Assembly: GCF_016808335.1 (NCBI RefSeq)
Contig: NC_053149.1
Span: forward strand, 31,307,339 to 31,371,338
DNA length: 64,000 nucleotides
Reading direction: 5' to 3'
Source of the DNA: Panicum virgatum
Lineage: Eukaryota; Streptophyta; Magnoliopsida; Poales; Poaceae
The notes beneath the pieces are model-generated. The model was not told the DNA's origin. It saw nothing but the letters and a program-made list of their open reading frames with translations, and ran no database searches. The translations under genes were made by a program, and so were the position numbers. How positions within the stretch are numbered: position 1 is the stretch's first letter; each line of letters opens with the position of its first letter. Positions 20,995-31,175 of this stretch are shown here, one piece after another.

Positions 20995-23295
20995 CTATAC
21001 TCTGCGCTTCTGCGATTGATTGAGCCCATCAGGACACCACCGTGGGTGATGGTACCTATCTTCTTCCTCTAGCTCTGAATCACCTCCAGATGGGCGCCCC
21101 ACATGGTCGTCCTGACGTGTTCTAGGCCCCAAACGCCGGAACACCGATGTCTTGTCCTGTTGGTGTCCTCGAGGCCTGCACTCCAAGCAATCATCTATAG
21201 TAGGTAATCGGCTCATGCTGGAATTCCAACAGTACCTGAAGAACGGACAATGCCAGTGGTCGCGTATAGCCTGGCGCCTCCCCAATGTCCTTCCTTAGCG
21301 GTGCTCGTACTCGTCTTCCTCCGATTCGTATCGGCGGCGTAGCTGGTACTGGTACTGGTATTTCTCCAGAAGCCGATTACAAGCTGGAAGCTGATTGCGG
21401 ATGTGACATACTTGCTCTTCAGTCACATGCTGCTGTTCCAACTCGTGTTCATTCTGCGGCAGCTTGCCAGAAGCGGCCTCTCTCCTCTGCTTGTCATGGC
21501 GGCACATAGGTCCCACCATGTTGATCTGGAATGCCAAGTCCTGGCCCTAGGACCTGAAGTCTGACAGTTCCACCACGTTAGCTTGTGGGAAGGGCTTCGT
21601 GTCCACCTTCATAGTGTGCTGAGCCAGGATTAATCGGCCTTGCTCGATAGCCGATTGGATCTGGTGACGCAGCTGCTTGCATTCACCAGTGGCATGAGTA
21701 AACGAGTGGTGCCACTTGCAGTATAGCCTTCCCTGCAACTCTTGTGCCGTCGGCAGCTTTTGATTTTCTGGGAGCTTCAGCTATTTTTCTTTGAGGAGCA
21801 GGTCGAATATCTGCTCTGTTTTGGTCACGTCGAAGTTGAAGCCCTTCACAAGCCCCTGCTGCTTGATCCACTTGCATGGGACAGGATTTGCCCCCCGAGT
21901 CCACTCTGCCACGGCCACTTCTTGCTCTTCACCCGAGTCGTCAGATTCTTCAGCTTGTGCCATGTTTACATGGCGCTTGAACTTGTCCTGGTACAGCTCA
22001 GGATGATGATGCTCGTATGCCGTAAGCTTCTGCACTAGGTGCGCCAGAGACGTGAGCTCCAACTGAATAGCCGCATCCTTGATCGGCTTAGCAAGTCCCA
22101 GGACAACCAGATCTACTGCCTCTTTCTCTGTGATGCGTGACGAGTAGCATTGGTTCTTGACCTCCTTGAAGCACTGTATGTACTCTGACACGGTCTCTCC
22201 TCGCTTCTGCCTGACTTGGGCGAGGTCGGCAATTCCAGCTTCTGCAGCTTCCGAGTGGTACTGGGTATGGAATTGATCTTCAAGCTGCCTCCAAGTCCGA
22301 ATCGAATCCGGAGCTAGCGACGTGTACCATCCAAAGGCTGGGCCTGTAAGGGATTGGCCGAAGAACCGGACCCTCAATAGATCCGACACTGAGATCATCC
22401 CAAGCTGCGTTAAGTATCAGCTCACATGCTCGATGGAGCTGGCTCCCTCTGATCCATTGAACTTGGTGAACTCAGGAAGCCGATACTTGGGTGGCAGTGG
22501 GATCAAGTCATAGTTGCTTGGATATGGCTTGGAATAGCCGATCGCTTTCCTCTTGGGCAGGATGCCGAACTGGTCTCTGAGTATTGCACTGACCTGCTCC
22601 ACTCTAAGAACTCCTGGGGCCGATGTCTCAGCACTCGGCCCAGTAGCGTACTTTGCCAGCCATGCTTGTTTTTCTGCGTCTACTCCAGGAGCTCCTGGGT
22701 TCACCATCTGCACCGAGCGTGCTGGACTGACGCTGTCAGGGATGTAGGCACACGTGTAGCCATGAGGAATCTCCTTAGGTGGCTCGGTGAGGAACTGGCC
22801 TTCTCCAGGATCACCGCCGATCTTGTGGACAACGTAGATCGGCGAGCTGTGTGGTCTGGGAGCTGCAAATGAGAATGGCAGTTGCGGCCTAGAATGCAGT
22901 GCAGCTTCCTCTGTGTGACTCCCCAGGATTGGCCCCGATGGAGAGTACTGGTTCTTGATTATCTCCTGGATGACGCGATGCGCCATGCGCTCGAGTTCGT
23001 TCATCAAGCTCTGAGAGTGCCGATGAAGCGCATGGGCCACCATGTAGTTCATCTCCTGACGCAGGGCTCTGGTGCGTTCTTCAGATGGTACAGATAGATC
23101 TACATTGTCCAGAGCGCCTTCTGGTGAGAACCCCTTCCACTTGATGCCATGGTTGCGAGTCCTCTCAAAAGAGCCGATGAGATCGGCTTCCAGCAGAGCT
23201 TTGATCTCATCATACTTCTTCTTGTGTTCAGGAGGAAGCTCTTCATATGTGACGGGCTTGGGAGCGGGTTCTTGATCTTGAGCTCCAGTCATCAT
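20995..23295 (-). pseudogene. gag: gag of the Tat element, one frame with four internal stops
   Basis: The start MMTGAQDQEPAPK at 23295 or 23292 is preferred over an upstream ATG at 23361, because the latter lies in the LTR. The first block (to TGA at 22417-22419) holds a helical N-domain (YEELPPEHKKKYDEIKALL) and the start of the capsid region. After the TGA (for a likely CGA arginine codon) the gag core follows (SDLLRVRFFGQSLTGPAFGWY, YIQCFKEVKNQCYSSR). A TAG (21781-21783) then precedes a Cys/His cluster, YCKWHHSFTHATGECK, typical of Tat gag. Further stops are TAG 21547-21549, TAA 21295-21297 and TAG 20995-20997. No frameshift is needed anywhere from 23295 to 16648. Confidence 0.8.
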
Positions 23296-23318
23296 TGCGG
23301 TGGATGTTGTTGCCGAGT

Positions 23319-23336
23319 GTCCCACCAGGCGTGCCA
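23319..23336 (-). other. primer binding site of the Tat element
   Basis: On the minus strand tggcacgcctggtgggac starts five bases inside the 5' LTR edge. TGG at its start fits pairing with a tRNA CCA end. I cannot name the tRNA with certainty. Confidence 0.65.
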
Positions 23337-24206
23337 GAATGTGTTGTCGACCGAAACCCACCGGCGAGCAACGACGGGCAACACGAAGAGCCGGGAGGTT
23401 GCTAGGGCACTACAGGCACTGCTCCCTCGTCAACGGCCCGCAATTTCCGTCACGCGCCCGGAGGATGTATGAAAACCGGGCGTGGCACCTGACCTATACC
23501 CGATCAGGAGGGTGCAGACGTGCTCCGAACAGTTTCCTGCATACAAAGACACGTGTAAACATAAGTCCGAGCCGTGGTCGGCTCCCCGGGACGACTCTTG
23601 CATCGGCTTTGAAGAGCCGATCGAGTCCCGGTGTCAGATGGGATCTGATTGTATCCAGATATGATAAATAGAGCAAATCACTATAAAACTGCTTCAGTTA
23701 AATCTAATTGATCTAATCCACGATAGTAACAGCTTCACTGCTAGATCGGAACATCCTACACGTGACTAGGCCTAGCGAACATAACAGACAGCTAAACCAC
23801 AACCCAAAACAGAGGACTAAGAACTAGCAAGAGCCTATTCCCGGAACAATCCCTATCAAGGCTAAGATAAAGCATCTACTACGCCACCGGATCATCCAAT
23901 CCGTTTGCAAGGCCTAACCTAGCAGATATTATGCCAACTCTTAAGATAAGAGCAAACCATAACAAATCAGATCTACTAAATATGAAAGAAGCAGGGTGTT
24001 GCCCCTGTGCGACTAATTCTATGCGATAAGAACTAGCAAGAGATTGAAACGTGACTGCACAGAGACAACATGATATTCGCAGATGATAAGCAACGAAGCA
24101 CAACAGATCTACTAAAAGCCATGCTACGAACATCATGATAACTAGTACTACTCGCCATCAAAAACGCTTCAGTACGAGTAATACCAAGGTAAAAGCAAGA
24201 ACAATA

Positions 24207-24237
24207 CTGCCCTGATCGCAAGAAGCGATCAGGGCAG
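24207..24237. repeat. 13-bp perfect inverted repeat in the Tat 5' LTR
   Basis: Second copy of the stem-loop at 2-32, identical in stem and loop. On the minus strand it lies about 105 bases after the TATA-like box. Confidence 0.8.
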
Positions 24238-24341
24238 CATGGCACTTACTTGGATGGAACCCTAGGATTAGGGGTGGCGATGCGCCGAGAGTTGTTGTTT
24301 GCGAGTCGTGATGATGCTCTCCTCATGAATAACAAAGGATA

Positions 24342-24352
24342 CATATTTATAG
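24342..24352 (-). promoter_or_regulatory. TATA-like box of the Tat 5' LTR
   Basis: On the minus strand ctataaatatg, with an expected start about 30 bases downstream near 24310. The partial 3' LTR has the same motif at 137-147. Confidence 0.6.
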
Positions 24353-24547
24353 TCCAGAGACTTGGGAAACAATCTAAACTAGTCTTGTCCCGATTGGACT
24401 CTATCTCTAATCTTAAACTAAAGATACACGGCCAATGTGGCCCAAACGCTCACGCAGAAGCCGATTTACAAGCCTTCCTCATCTTTTGCTTTAGGCCCAT
24501 CTTGATTTCGGCCCATAAATTAACCCTGTTAATTTATGGCGATAACA

Positions 24548-24755
24548 GGCCCAAAAATTTCACACTATCCAACCAAAATTCACACATGGAGAATTTGGCA
24601 TACAAGTGATGATCTCGTAATCACTGAAGAACGATGCGTAAATGCTGAGCATGATCTTCTTTATTCTTGGAGTAGATAAAAATGTCGTCGATGAACACCA
24701 CGATGAATTTGTCAAGCTCCGGCATGAAGACTGAATTCATCCGGTACCTGTAGGT
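24548..24755 (-). pseudogene. reverse transcriptase fragment of another Ty3/gypsy element
   Basis: On the minus strand the segment reads [14 protein letters not shown], then [24 protein letters not shown], an in-frame TGA, and LRDHHLYAKFSMCEFW, then LDSVKFLG. This is the catalytic F-IDD region and the following conserved block of a chromovirus-like RT. The fragment stops abruptly at the Tat 5' LTR edge in the middle of LDSVKFLG, so the Tat element inserted into this older RT. The remainder should lie left of the window. Confidence 0.8.
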
Positions 24756-25145
24756 GTGCTTGGCTCGACGGGAGATGGCCGGAGGAGGCGGGTCCGCAGA
24801 GGACGATGGCCGGTGGCGTCTTTGCGCCGCGGCGGCGGCTTTTCGGCGTCGAAGGGGTGGGATGGCCTGGTCTGGGAGCTGCGCGAGAGCGAGGTGGAGC
24901 TGAAGGCGAGGTCTGCGCGGGCGGAGTGGCCGTGGAGAAGCGGGGCGACGGTGAGCTCGAGCTCGCCGGCGTTCAGGTGGGCGGTGGTGGGGATGTCTAT
25001 TTATCGCTTTCTGCGAAGTACCGGCAATCTATCGCAGAAGACAAATACAAACTGGAGCAGCTTCGGTGTGGGCATAGCCACACGCTAGGAGTTAGTGGGC
25101 CGGAGGCCCATTACTCGTTCCCGAATCTCGAGAGATAAGAGGTGA
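24756..25145. other. GC-rich unassigned segment
   Basis: This is GC-rich sequence with two overlapping plus-strand ORFs of 110 codons (24756-25088 and 24806-25138) of low-complexity Gly/Arg/Glu composition. I recognise no domain. It abuts the RT relic and the AT-rich palindromic region. It could be a captured gene piece or part of an LTR. Confidence 0.3.
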
Positions 25146-25555
25146 AATGAACTCGTGCAACGAATTAGAAATTGTTCCTAAAGTTTTTCATGCATTTCGA
25201 AAAGTTGAAAATAATTTAGAATGTTTAGAACTTTCAAACTTTCTAGTTTTTAGGAAACATTTGCAATTGTTCCAAAAAGGTTTCACACATATGAAAATGT
25301 TGAAAACATTTCAAAATGTTCCGAATTTTTAAAATTTCCTAGTGTTCTCGAAACATTCTGAATTGTTTTCAACATTTTGAAATGTTTCCAGAACACTAGA
25401 AAATTTAAAAGTTTGGAACATTCTAAACTGTTGAATAAAATTTGGAACATTCTAAATTGTTTTCAACATTTCAAAATGTTGAAAACAATTCAGAATGTTC
25501 GGAATTTTTAAATTTTCTAGTGTCCAGGAACATTTTGAAATGTTTAAATCTCTGG
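25146..25555. repeat. AT-rich region of nested inverted repeats
   Basis: The motifs gaaaatgttgaaaacatttcaaaatgttc and their complements recur many times in both directions. The strongest palindrome is at 25448-25499: two 25-base arms with one mismatch and a 2-base centre. A longer imperfect pair brings ttttaaaatttcctagtgttct (near 25327) opposite agaacactagaaaatttaaaag (near 25391). No coding sequence is seen. It could be a foldback or MITE-like element. Confidence 0.6.
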
Positions 25556-26560
25556 AGATGTAAGGCCGACGAATAGAAAGATAAAATTTCGACTAGCAGT
25601 CCAGTGAAATAGAAATATATAAGGCATTGGAAAGTGAAATAGATGAGGCCGGATAAAAAATAGAAATAGATAAAGGTCACCGCCCACTAGTCCAGCAGCA
25701 CGTCTCGGCTTCTGCGACGCGATGGCTAGCAGCCACGCGCGCGACAAATAGAATTGCCCGCGGTGGCCGCGTTCTGGAGATTTGGAGCGGGGAAGTGGTG
25801 AGAGAGTGAGGGGATTGGAATGCAGGGGTTCCCCTGGTGCTGAAGCGTGCAAGAGAAGGGGAAACCGGGGCTCTTCCCCGAGCTTGCCATGACGGCGGTG
25901 AGGTGGCGGCCGCGGAGCACGACCGGGGCAGCATGGTGAGGGAAAGGGGGCTCCAGCGCTGGTGGAATGGGACCAGGAGGTTACGGGGGTGCCGCGTGTG
26001 GTGGTGGGCAGCAGGAGGTGGCCTCCCGGCAGCGCCGGCGGCAGAGGAAGCAAAGAGGGAGAGAGGAGGAAGACACAGGCTGGACCTGTTTGCAATTTTA
26101 GAAAAGTTTAGGGGTCCTACTATAAAACAAAAATAACTCCTAAACTGGGGCTCAAATGAAAAAGTGCCCAACATGAAAGTTGTTCAACTTTTCAAGATCT
26201 ACAACTTTGATGTTGTGCAAAATTTCATTTTACCAATGGTTGAAAGGTTATTTTGAAAGCATAGAAAGGATTTTGAATTTAATGGACTTTCATCTTTTCC
26301 AAAGCAAATTCACCTTAATTTCAGACCGAAAAGTAAAATTTCCTGCCATGTAATGATTACACTAAATTTTACAAAGAAACCCTCCACAAAAGCAATATTC
26401 ACCCATCATATTCAAATTAAATTATAGGAAGGTCCTTGCATCAAATCATATTTACACAATTAACCTTATTATTTTTTTAAATAAGACCCTTGTTCAAGCA
26501 ATTAAGCACATGATGCATAAAATAAATACAGTTCTACTGTGCAGACACCTAGGGTTTCAC
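25556..26560 (-). repeat. reversed LTR 5' end, chromovirus-like family related to B
   Basis: Read on the minus strand it begins tgaaaccctaggtgtctgc at 26560 and then follows the layout of the B LTR: an AT-rich start, islands shared with B (tgttgggcactttttcattt at about 30769-30788 in B; cttttctaaaattgca), then a GC-rich block. It is diverged from B and so a related family. Its tip abuts the middle of the B 5' LTR. The distal end is not defined. Confidence 0.6.
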
Positions 26561-26561
26561 A

Positions 26562-28332
26562 TTTTATGGAGTCCTTTGTGTTCACTTTTACTCCATAAAT
26601 GACTGCCCAGTAGGTAGAAATGAATGGTTGTTTTCTTGACTTGAGTTTTATTGGATAATGAATTTTTAGTGAAGGAAAGCTATACTCAAGCACTTCACTA
26701 ATTTATATTTATTGCATTGCATATAGAAACAACACCGTTAGCAGACGGAACGTACGGATTCATCCAGGAACCAAACGGGAATTTCTCTAAAGCTCAGGTT
26801 AACATTGTTGAATTAACTGAAGCTCCGAACTCGGATTCGGAAGAACTAAAGTCCACTAACTTTATAAACATCAATACAGGCAAGCCCCGGTGTATAATCC
26901 TATTATTTTATGCAACTTATTACTATTTATTGTGCATTTAAGTTATTGGAGTTGAATGAAAACTTTAGATGCATAATCTTAGGTACCTATTGTTTGAACA
27001 CTAGATTTGAGTCCGAACTAGATGCTATGCTAATAGGACCGTTAAAAGTCGAGTGATTTCCTGTCACTCGCGAGATTTATAGGAGTTGATTGTTTACTTT
27101 CTACAATCAATATAAGGACCCTGGATGGATTTGGTCAACAACTTCATCTGAAATCCGTCTGTGTTGATAAAATTTGCTAAGGCCGCAGTGTATGGTGGTC
27201 ATGGTTAAGCGTTTGAAAGTACTAGCCACATGCCGTGAATTATGGGTAAGCGGCAAGCCTAGTAACTCCTTGGCCCGGCAAATGGACATACCTGATAAGA
27301 TGAATAAAATGGATAAGGGACGAGGTTGGTGCCCTATTAAACAATGTAGCGCTACACTGCGACTATGAGGGACGAGATTGGTGCCCTATAGTCGGGCAGA
27401 GTGGTCCTGTCCATGAACCGGAATGTGAAGCCAACGGTTGCTTGGGAGTGACCCAACGGTGCTCCAAGCGTGTGTGATAGGTTTACCTTGCAAGGATTGA
27501 AATTCGGTTCGAACTGTTCCGCCGCTCACGGATATTGAGACTGCTTAATCTCTTTGCCACATAGAGTAAAAAGTGGAACAAGGATGATACTCAATTTTGT
27601 TGGATGCAAATAATTCTTCTCTACCATGCTTGTATAGATAGGTGCAAACTTAGAATGATTAATGAAACTAGAACCTGAAAGCTAAAACATGAAATTAAGG
27701 ACCTACTATTTGTTGCTTTTCAGCAAAAAGAAACCCCCAGAGCCTTCACAAACCTTGCATGTCTAGTTAAAGGGTCGTTTTATACCCTTAGTCGGGTCAG
27801 CCTTGCTGAGTATTAGTATACTCAATCTTGCTTGTGACCTTGTTTTCAGGAATAACTTTGGAAGACCCAAACACTAGTTTGACTTGGCCTAGTGTTTTAC
27901 CTCCTGGCTGGTCTATGGAATGGGATCCATTTTTGACTAGTAATAACTTGGCTAAATGAAGTCATGCTTGGGCTTACCATGACATCAACCCTACGACGCA
28001 TGTGTATAATCGTGTTTTACTTTTCCGCTGCAGAACTTCTTGTTTACACTTAGTTGCTATAAAACCTTTTTAAAGTTCCTTTTAGTTAAGCAAGAACTTC
28101 AACTTTCTAGCTTCACTCTGATGTAAATTATACCCTTATCTATGTGATGTAAAATATTGTGGGATTGCTGTATCTCTGACTTGCCTTCGAGCGGGATGTA
28201 TACTTGTTTTACGATCCGATATCAAGTGGTTTCATCGGGATTTTGCCTGACAAACCAGTGATTATATCGGTTGAGGTGCTTTTAGATGCTTAGTGCACTC
28301 AAACTGGTGTAATTTAAACTGGTTCTGCCATA
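26562..28332 (+). repeat. 5' LTR of element B, left half missing
   Basis: It matches 32034-33819 through the whole length, with a gap near 32770-32785. The first 1.6 kb of the LTR is absent and is replaced by the reversed LTR end. The last bases read ccata where the 3' LTR has ccaca. Confidence 0.85.
26727..27959 (+). CDS. putative split mini-gene in the B 5' LTR (exons 26727-26879 and 27850-27959)
   Basis: After the acceptor-like gcatatag, a 153-base block is open in one frame and begins ETTPLADGTYGFIQEPNGNF. It ends one base into a codon at AG/GCAAGC, a GC-type donor. After 970 bases the acceptor ttgttttcag leads into 110 bases that complete the codon and read ITLEDPNTSLTWPSVLPPGW onward, with stop TGA at 27957-27959. 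Both exon lengths and phases are kept in the 3' LTR copy. The layout (entry two bases into a codon, exit one base into a codon, GC donor, intron of about 1 kb, short last exon) matches the A LTR although the peptides are unlike. The first exon with the start codon would lie in the missing left half. Function unknown; no family recognised. Confidence 0.45.
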
Positions 28333-28334
28333 GC

Positions 28335-28346
28335 TGGTATCAGAGC
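28335..28346 (+). other. primer binding site of element B
   Basis: tggtatcagagc, two bases after the LTR end, is identical to the site in element A. Confidence 0.85.
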
Positions 28347-29064
28347 AGACAACTATACCCCTGATGGTACAAGAAACCTTAGAAAGATTTTGAATAAAAG
28401 ATGTGCTCAACAAAAGCATCTATAAACATACGTTGGACTCGTTAAGGACTGTGCTTAGATCGTAAAGCCCTAGGGTGATGTTTTATGGGTTGGCTATTAG
28501 TTATATATATGCTATGTGTTTTCTGCAGGTACACTAACCATCATTCGATAGGTTAAGAACGGTTAGGAATCATCGACTAGACATTATAAGGAGAGACATA
28601 TTTATATTTTGCCACCGAAACTAACCACGTAAGACCAAAAGTATTTGGCAGTTATTTTTGGTTGTGAGGACGATAGAACGTGCATGCATTGTTTAAAACT
28701 TGAACCATGTGTTTGGTTTGAGTATCTTTTTAAGGAATTTTAGAGTGTTTAATTTGTTGGTTTTTGGGAAATATGGTGAGTGCCTTGTTCTAAAACCAAG
28801 ATTTAGTTGACCTTAGGAGAGGTAAACTATTTGAGTTTAGATCAAGTTTTGCACCTTGATCTTTTGTTCAAGGGATTTTCTAATGATCAACTAGCCTTGT
28901 TATTAGTTTGATCATTTCTAGGTTCGTATGAAACATATGTTTCAATGAATCAGAATCACATGTCTCCATGATTGAGCTATACAAATGTACTATATTTGTA
29001 TAATACCATTTGATAATGGAAGCAAGGACAAATTGAAATTTAATGGACATCTTCCATGATTTAG
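28347..29064 (+). other. non-coding leader of element B
   Basis: About 700 bases of AT-rich sequence lie between the primer site and gag. No ORF with recognisable motifs was seen. Confidence 0.55.
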
Positions 29065-30302
29065 ATGGTGGGATCAACACGTGGTACCCCGAAAGGGTTT
29101 AGCCATGGCCAAGCTAGTGGATCTCAGCAACCGCCACCACCACCTCCTAATTTGGCGGAAGTTATGGCCTTAAAAACTGAGCTCCTACGTCAACTAGTGC
29201 AGGGACAACAAAACCAACCACGCTCTCAGCAGCGAGGACGTGATGATCACATTCCCCCGGTATCTGGATATCAAGACTTCTTTGGTACCCAGCCCCCGCT
29301 GTTCCACAAGACCGACGAACCTTTGGACGCAGATGCATGGCTTCGGACCATAGAGTCGAAGTTCGCTTTATTGCCGGTACCATGCTCCAAAGCAAACAAA
29401 ACTCTTTTTGCCGCCCAGTAGCTACGTGGCACTGCCCGCATCTAGTGGGATAATTATCATGCCATGCTGCCCGTCGATCATGTCGTTACTTGGGAAGAAT
29501 TCAGGACCGCCTTTAGGGCGCATCACATTCCCGAAGGACTCCTGGACCGGAAGCTAAATGAGTTCTTGGCGCTTGCACAAGGAACCCATACGGTGCTGTA
29601 ATATGCCCAAGTCTTCAATCACATGTGCCAATACGTGGGCTATCATGCCGATAGCGATGCCAAGAAGCAGGATCGTTTCCGCTGTGGTCTTAACACCAAG
29701 CTCACGAAGTGCCTCAACCTTGTCCCCCCTAATAATTTTAATGAGCTGGTAAATATGGCCATCACTCAGGACAACTGCATTACAGCACATCGTGCTGAGA
29801 AGAAGAAGAAGAAAGCACCGACTGGACCCTTTGGTGTACAGTCACCGAGGTATCATTTGGTGCCAATATAGTTCCCATGGCCCCATCAAAGAATGCTCCA
29901 TCAGGCAGATGGATTTTCAGGTCACCCCAGCAGCAAGGAGCAACTAGATTTTTAGTGCCTCAGCAACAGCAGCAGCAGCAACAGTCTAGTCCAAGGCCAA
30001 ATGATCAACAGTCCAATCGTGGGAACAACTACAACCATTGTTTCAATTGCGGGAGTACCTCACACTTTGCTAAAAACTGTCCTCAACCCAAGAAATCTTT
30101 TCCAAACCCGAACTCCAACTAGAATTCTAACCAGGACAAAGGCAAGAAGCAGGTGATGCAAGTCAGGCAAGGGAAGATCAACTTTACCACCCTTGCTGAA
30201 CAACCGGAGGACGCATCAACTATGATGGGTACATTTTCTATCCCGCACAAATCTGCAGTTACACTGCTTGATTCTAGTAATTTTGATAGTACAAGATTTT
30301 GA
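29065..30302 (+). pseudogene. gag: gag of element B with protease stub, broken
   Basis: It starts MVGSTRGTPKGFSHG at 29065. The gag core follows (FHKTDEPLDADAWLRTIESKF, then HVVTWEEFRTAFRAHHIPEG). In-frame stops are at 29419-29421 (TAG after Gln), TAG about ten codons on, TAA near 29599 and TAG near 29870. A shift of frame near 29860 leads to 29877-30122, which has a glutamine run and a CCHC knuckle, CFNCGSTSHFAKNC. The last recognisable block, MMGTFSIPHKSAVTLLDSSN, is the start of a protease domain whose DTG triad is already degraded. The rest of pol is deleted. Confidence 0.75.
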
Positions 30303-31167
30303 AACCAGCAAAGGGTTGGACGTCTGCCATATACGTTGCTATCCAATCCTATTCTCGAATCTCAGGACGAGATTCTTTTTAAGGGGGGTAGGCTATGACA
30401 CTTCAGGTGTCTAGTAGTTAAATTAAAATTTAGTGTGTGAATAATATGTTTATTCTTGTTTGATTGCTAAAAATTTTGCAGTACAAAATAGGGGTAGTTT
30501 GGTAATTATGAAAAATTACAAGTCCCTTTGTTCAAAAGTTTTGACTTAGGGAGTAATTTCAACTTTGTTATGGGCTTTATTGCAAATATGCTAGAAATAG
30601 TTACTTTAGTAGTATTGTTGCATTTTAGCCCAAAAATATTGTAATTTTGTTATTAAAAGTATCTTTTTCCTTAATGGAATAAAGTTTATTTGAATCTTTG
30701 AAAATATCTTCAAAACCTTTGATCTAGTGAAAATTTGCATAACATGACAGTTGTTACAACTTTCTTGTTGGGCACTTTTTCATTTGATCCCTAGATCAAC
30801 GGAAAATTTTAGTTTACAGAAAGCCCCCTTAACTTTTCTATAATTGCAAAACCACCGCTGGATCCCCTTCTTCTTCCTCCCTCAGCTGAAAACAGGGGCG
30901 CCGCCATCGCCACTGGTTCTCGCCGCCGTTTGGTCGTCGCCGGTTTGCCTCGCCTCCCAACTACCCTGCGCCGCCCCACGCGTCATCAGCACCCCCTACC
31001 GCCACCTCTTTTTCCCTCTGCCGGCCTCCCACATGCGCGCCACGCTGCCCCCTCGCGCCACCCCGCCGACCGCCCAATGGAGAAGCTGCTCCGCCACCGC
31101 CCCTTGAACACAGCTCGGCGGAGCTTATCCCTCACGCTTCCCTTCACTCATCCCCTCTCCATGCGCC

Positions 31168-31175
31168 TATAAATA
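31168..31175 (+). promoter_or_regulatory. TATA-like box of the B 3' LTR
   Basis: tataaata sits in a GC-rich promoter-like setting, in the same relative place as the box in the A LTR. Transcription from here would include the split ORF downstream. Confidence 0.6.

Larger units (their letters stand above)
23342..24547 (-). repeat. 5' LTR of the Tat element
   Basis: It is 1206 bp, from tgttgtcgacc to ggcgataaca on the plus strand. Inverted tips are tgttgtc / gataaca. Positions 24206-24547 match 1-342. The minus-strand TATA-like box ctataaatatg is at 24342-24352. The base after the LTR starts the RT relic at 24548, with ggccc (24548-24552) as candidate target duplication; the left flank is outside the window, so it cannot be confirmed. 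Confidence 0.85.

Noticed and set aside
26717..26941. Taking the 74-codon continuous frame as the LTR gene without splicing
   Set aside because: It reads past the GC donor into intron-like AT-rich sequence; the two copies and the reversed LTR all keep the donor motif, and the second exon restores a frame.
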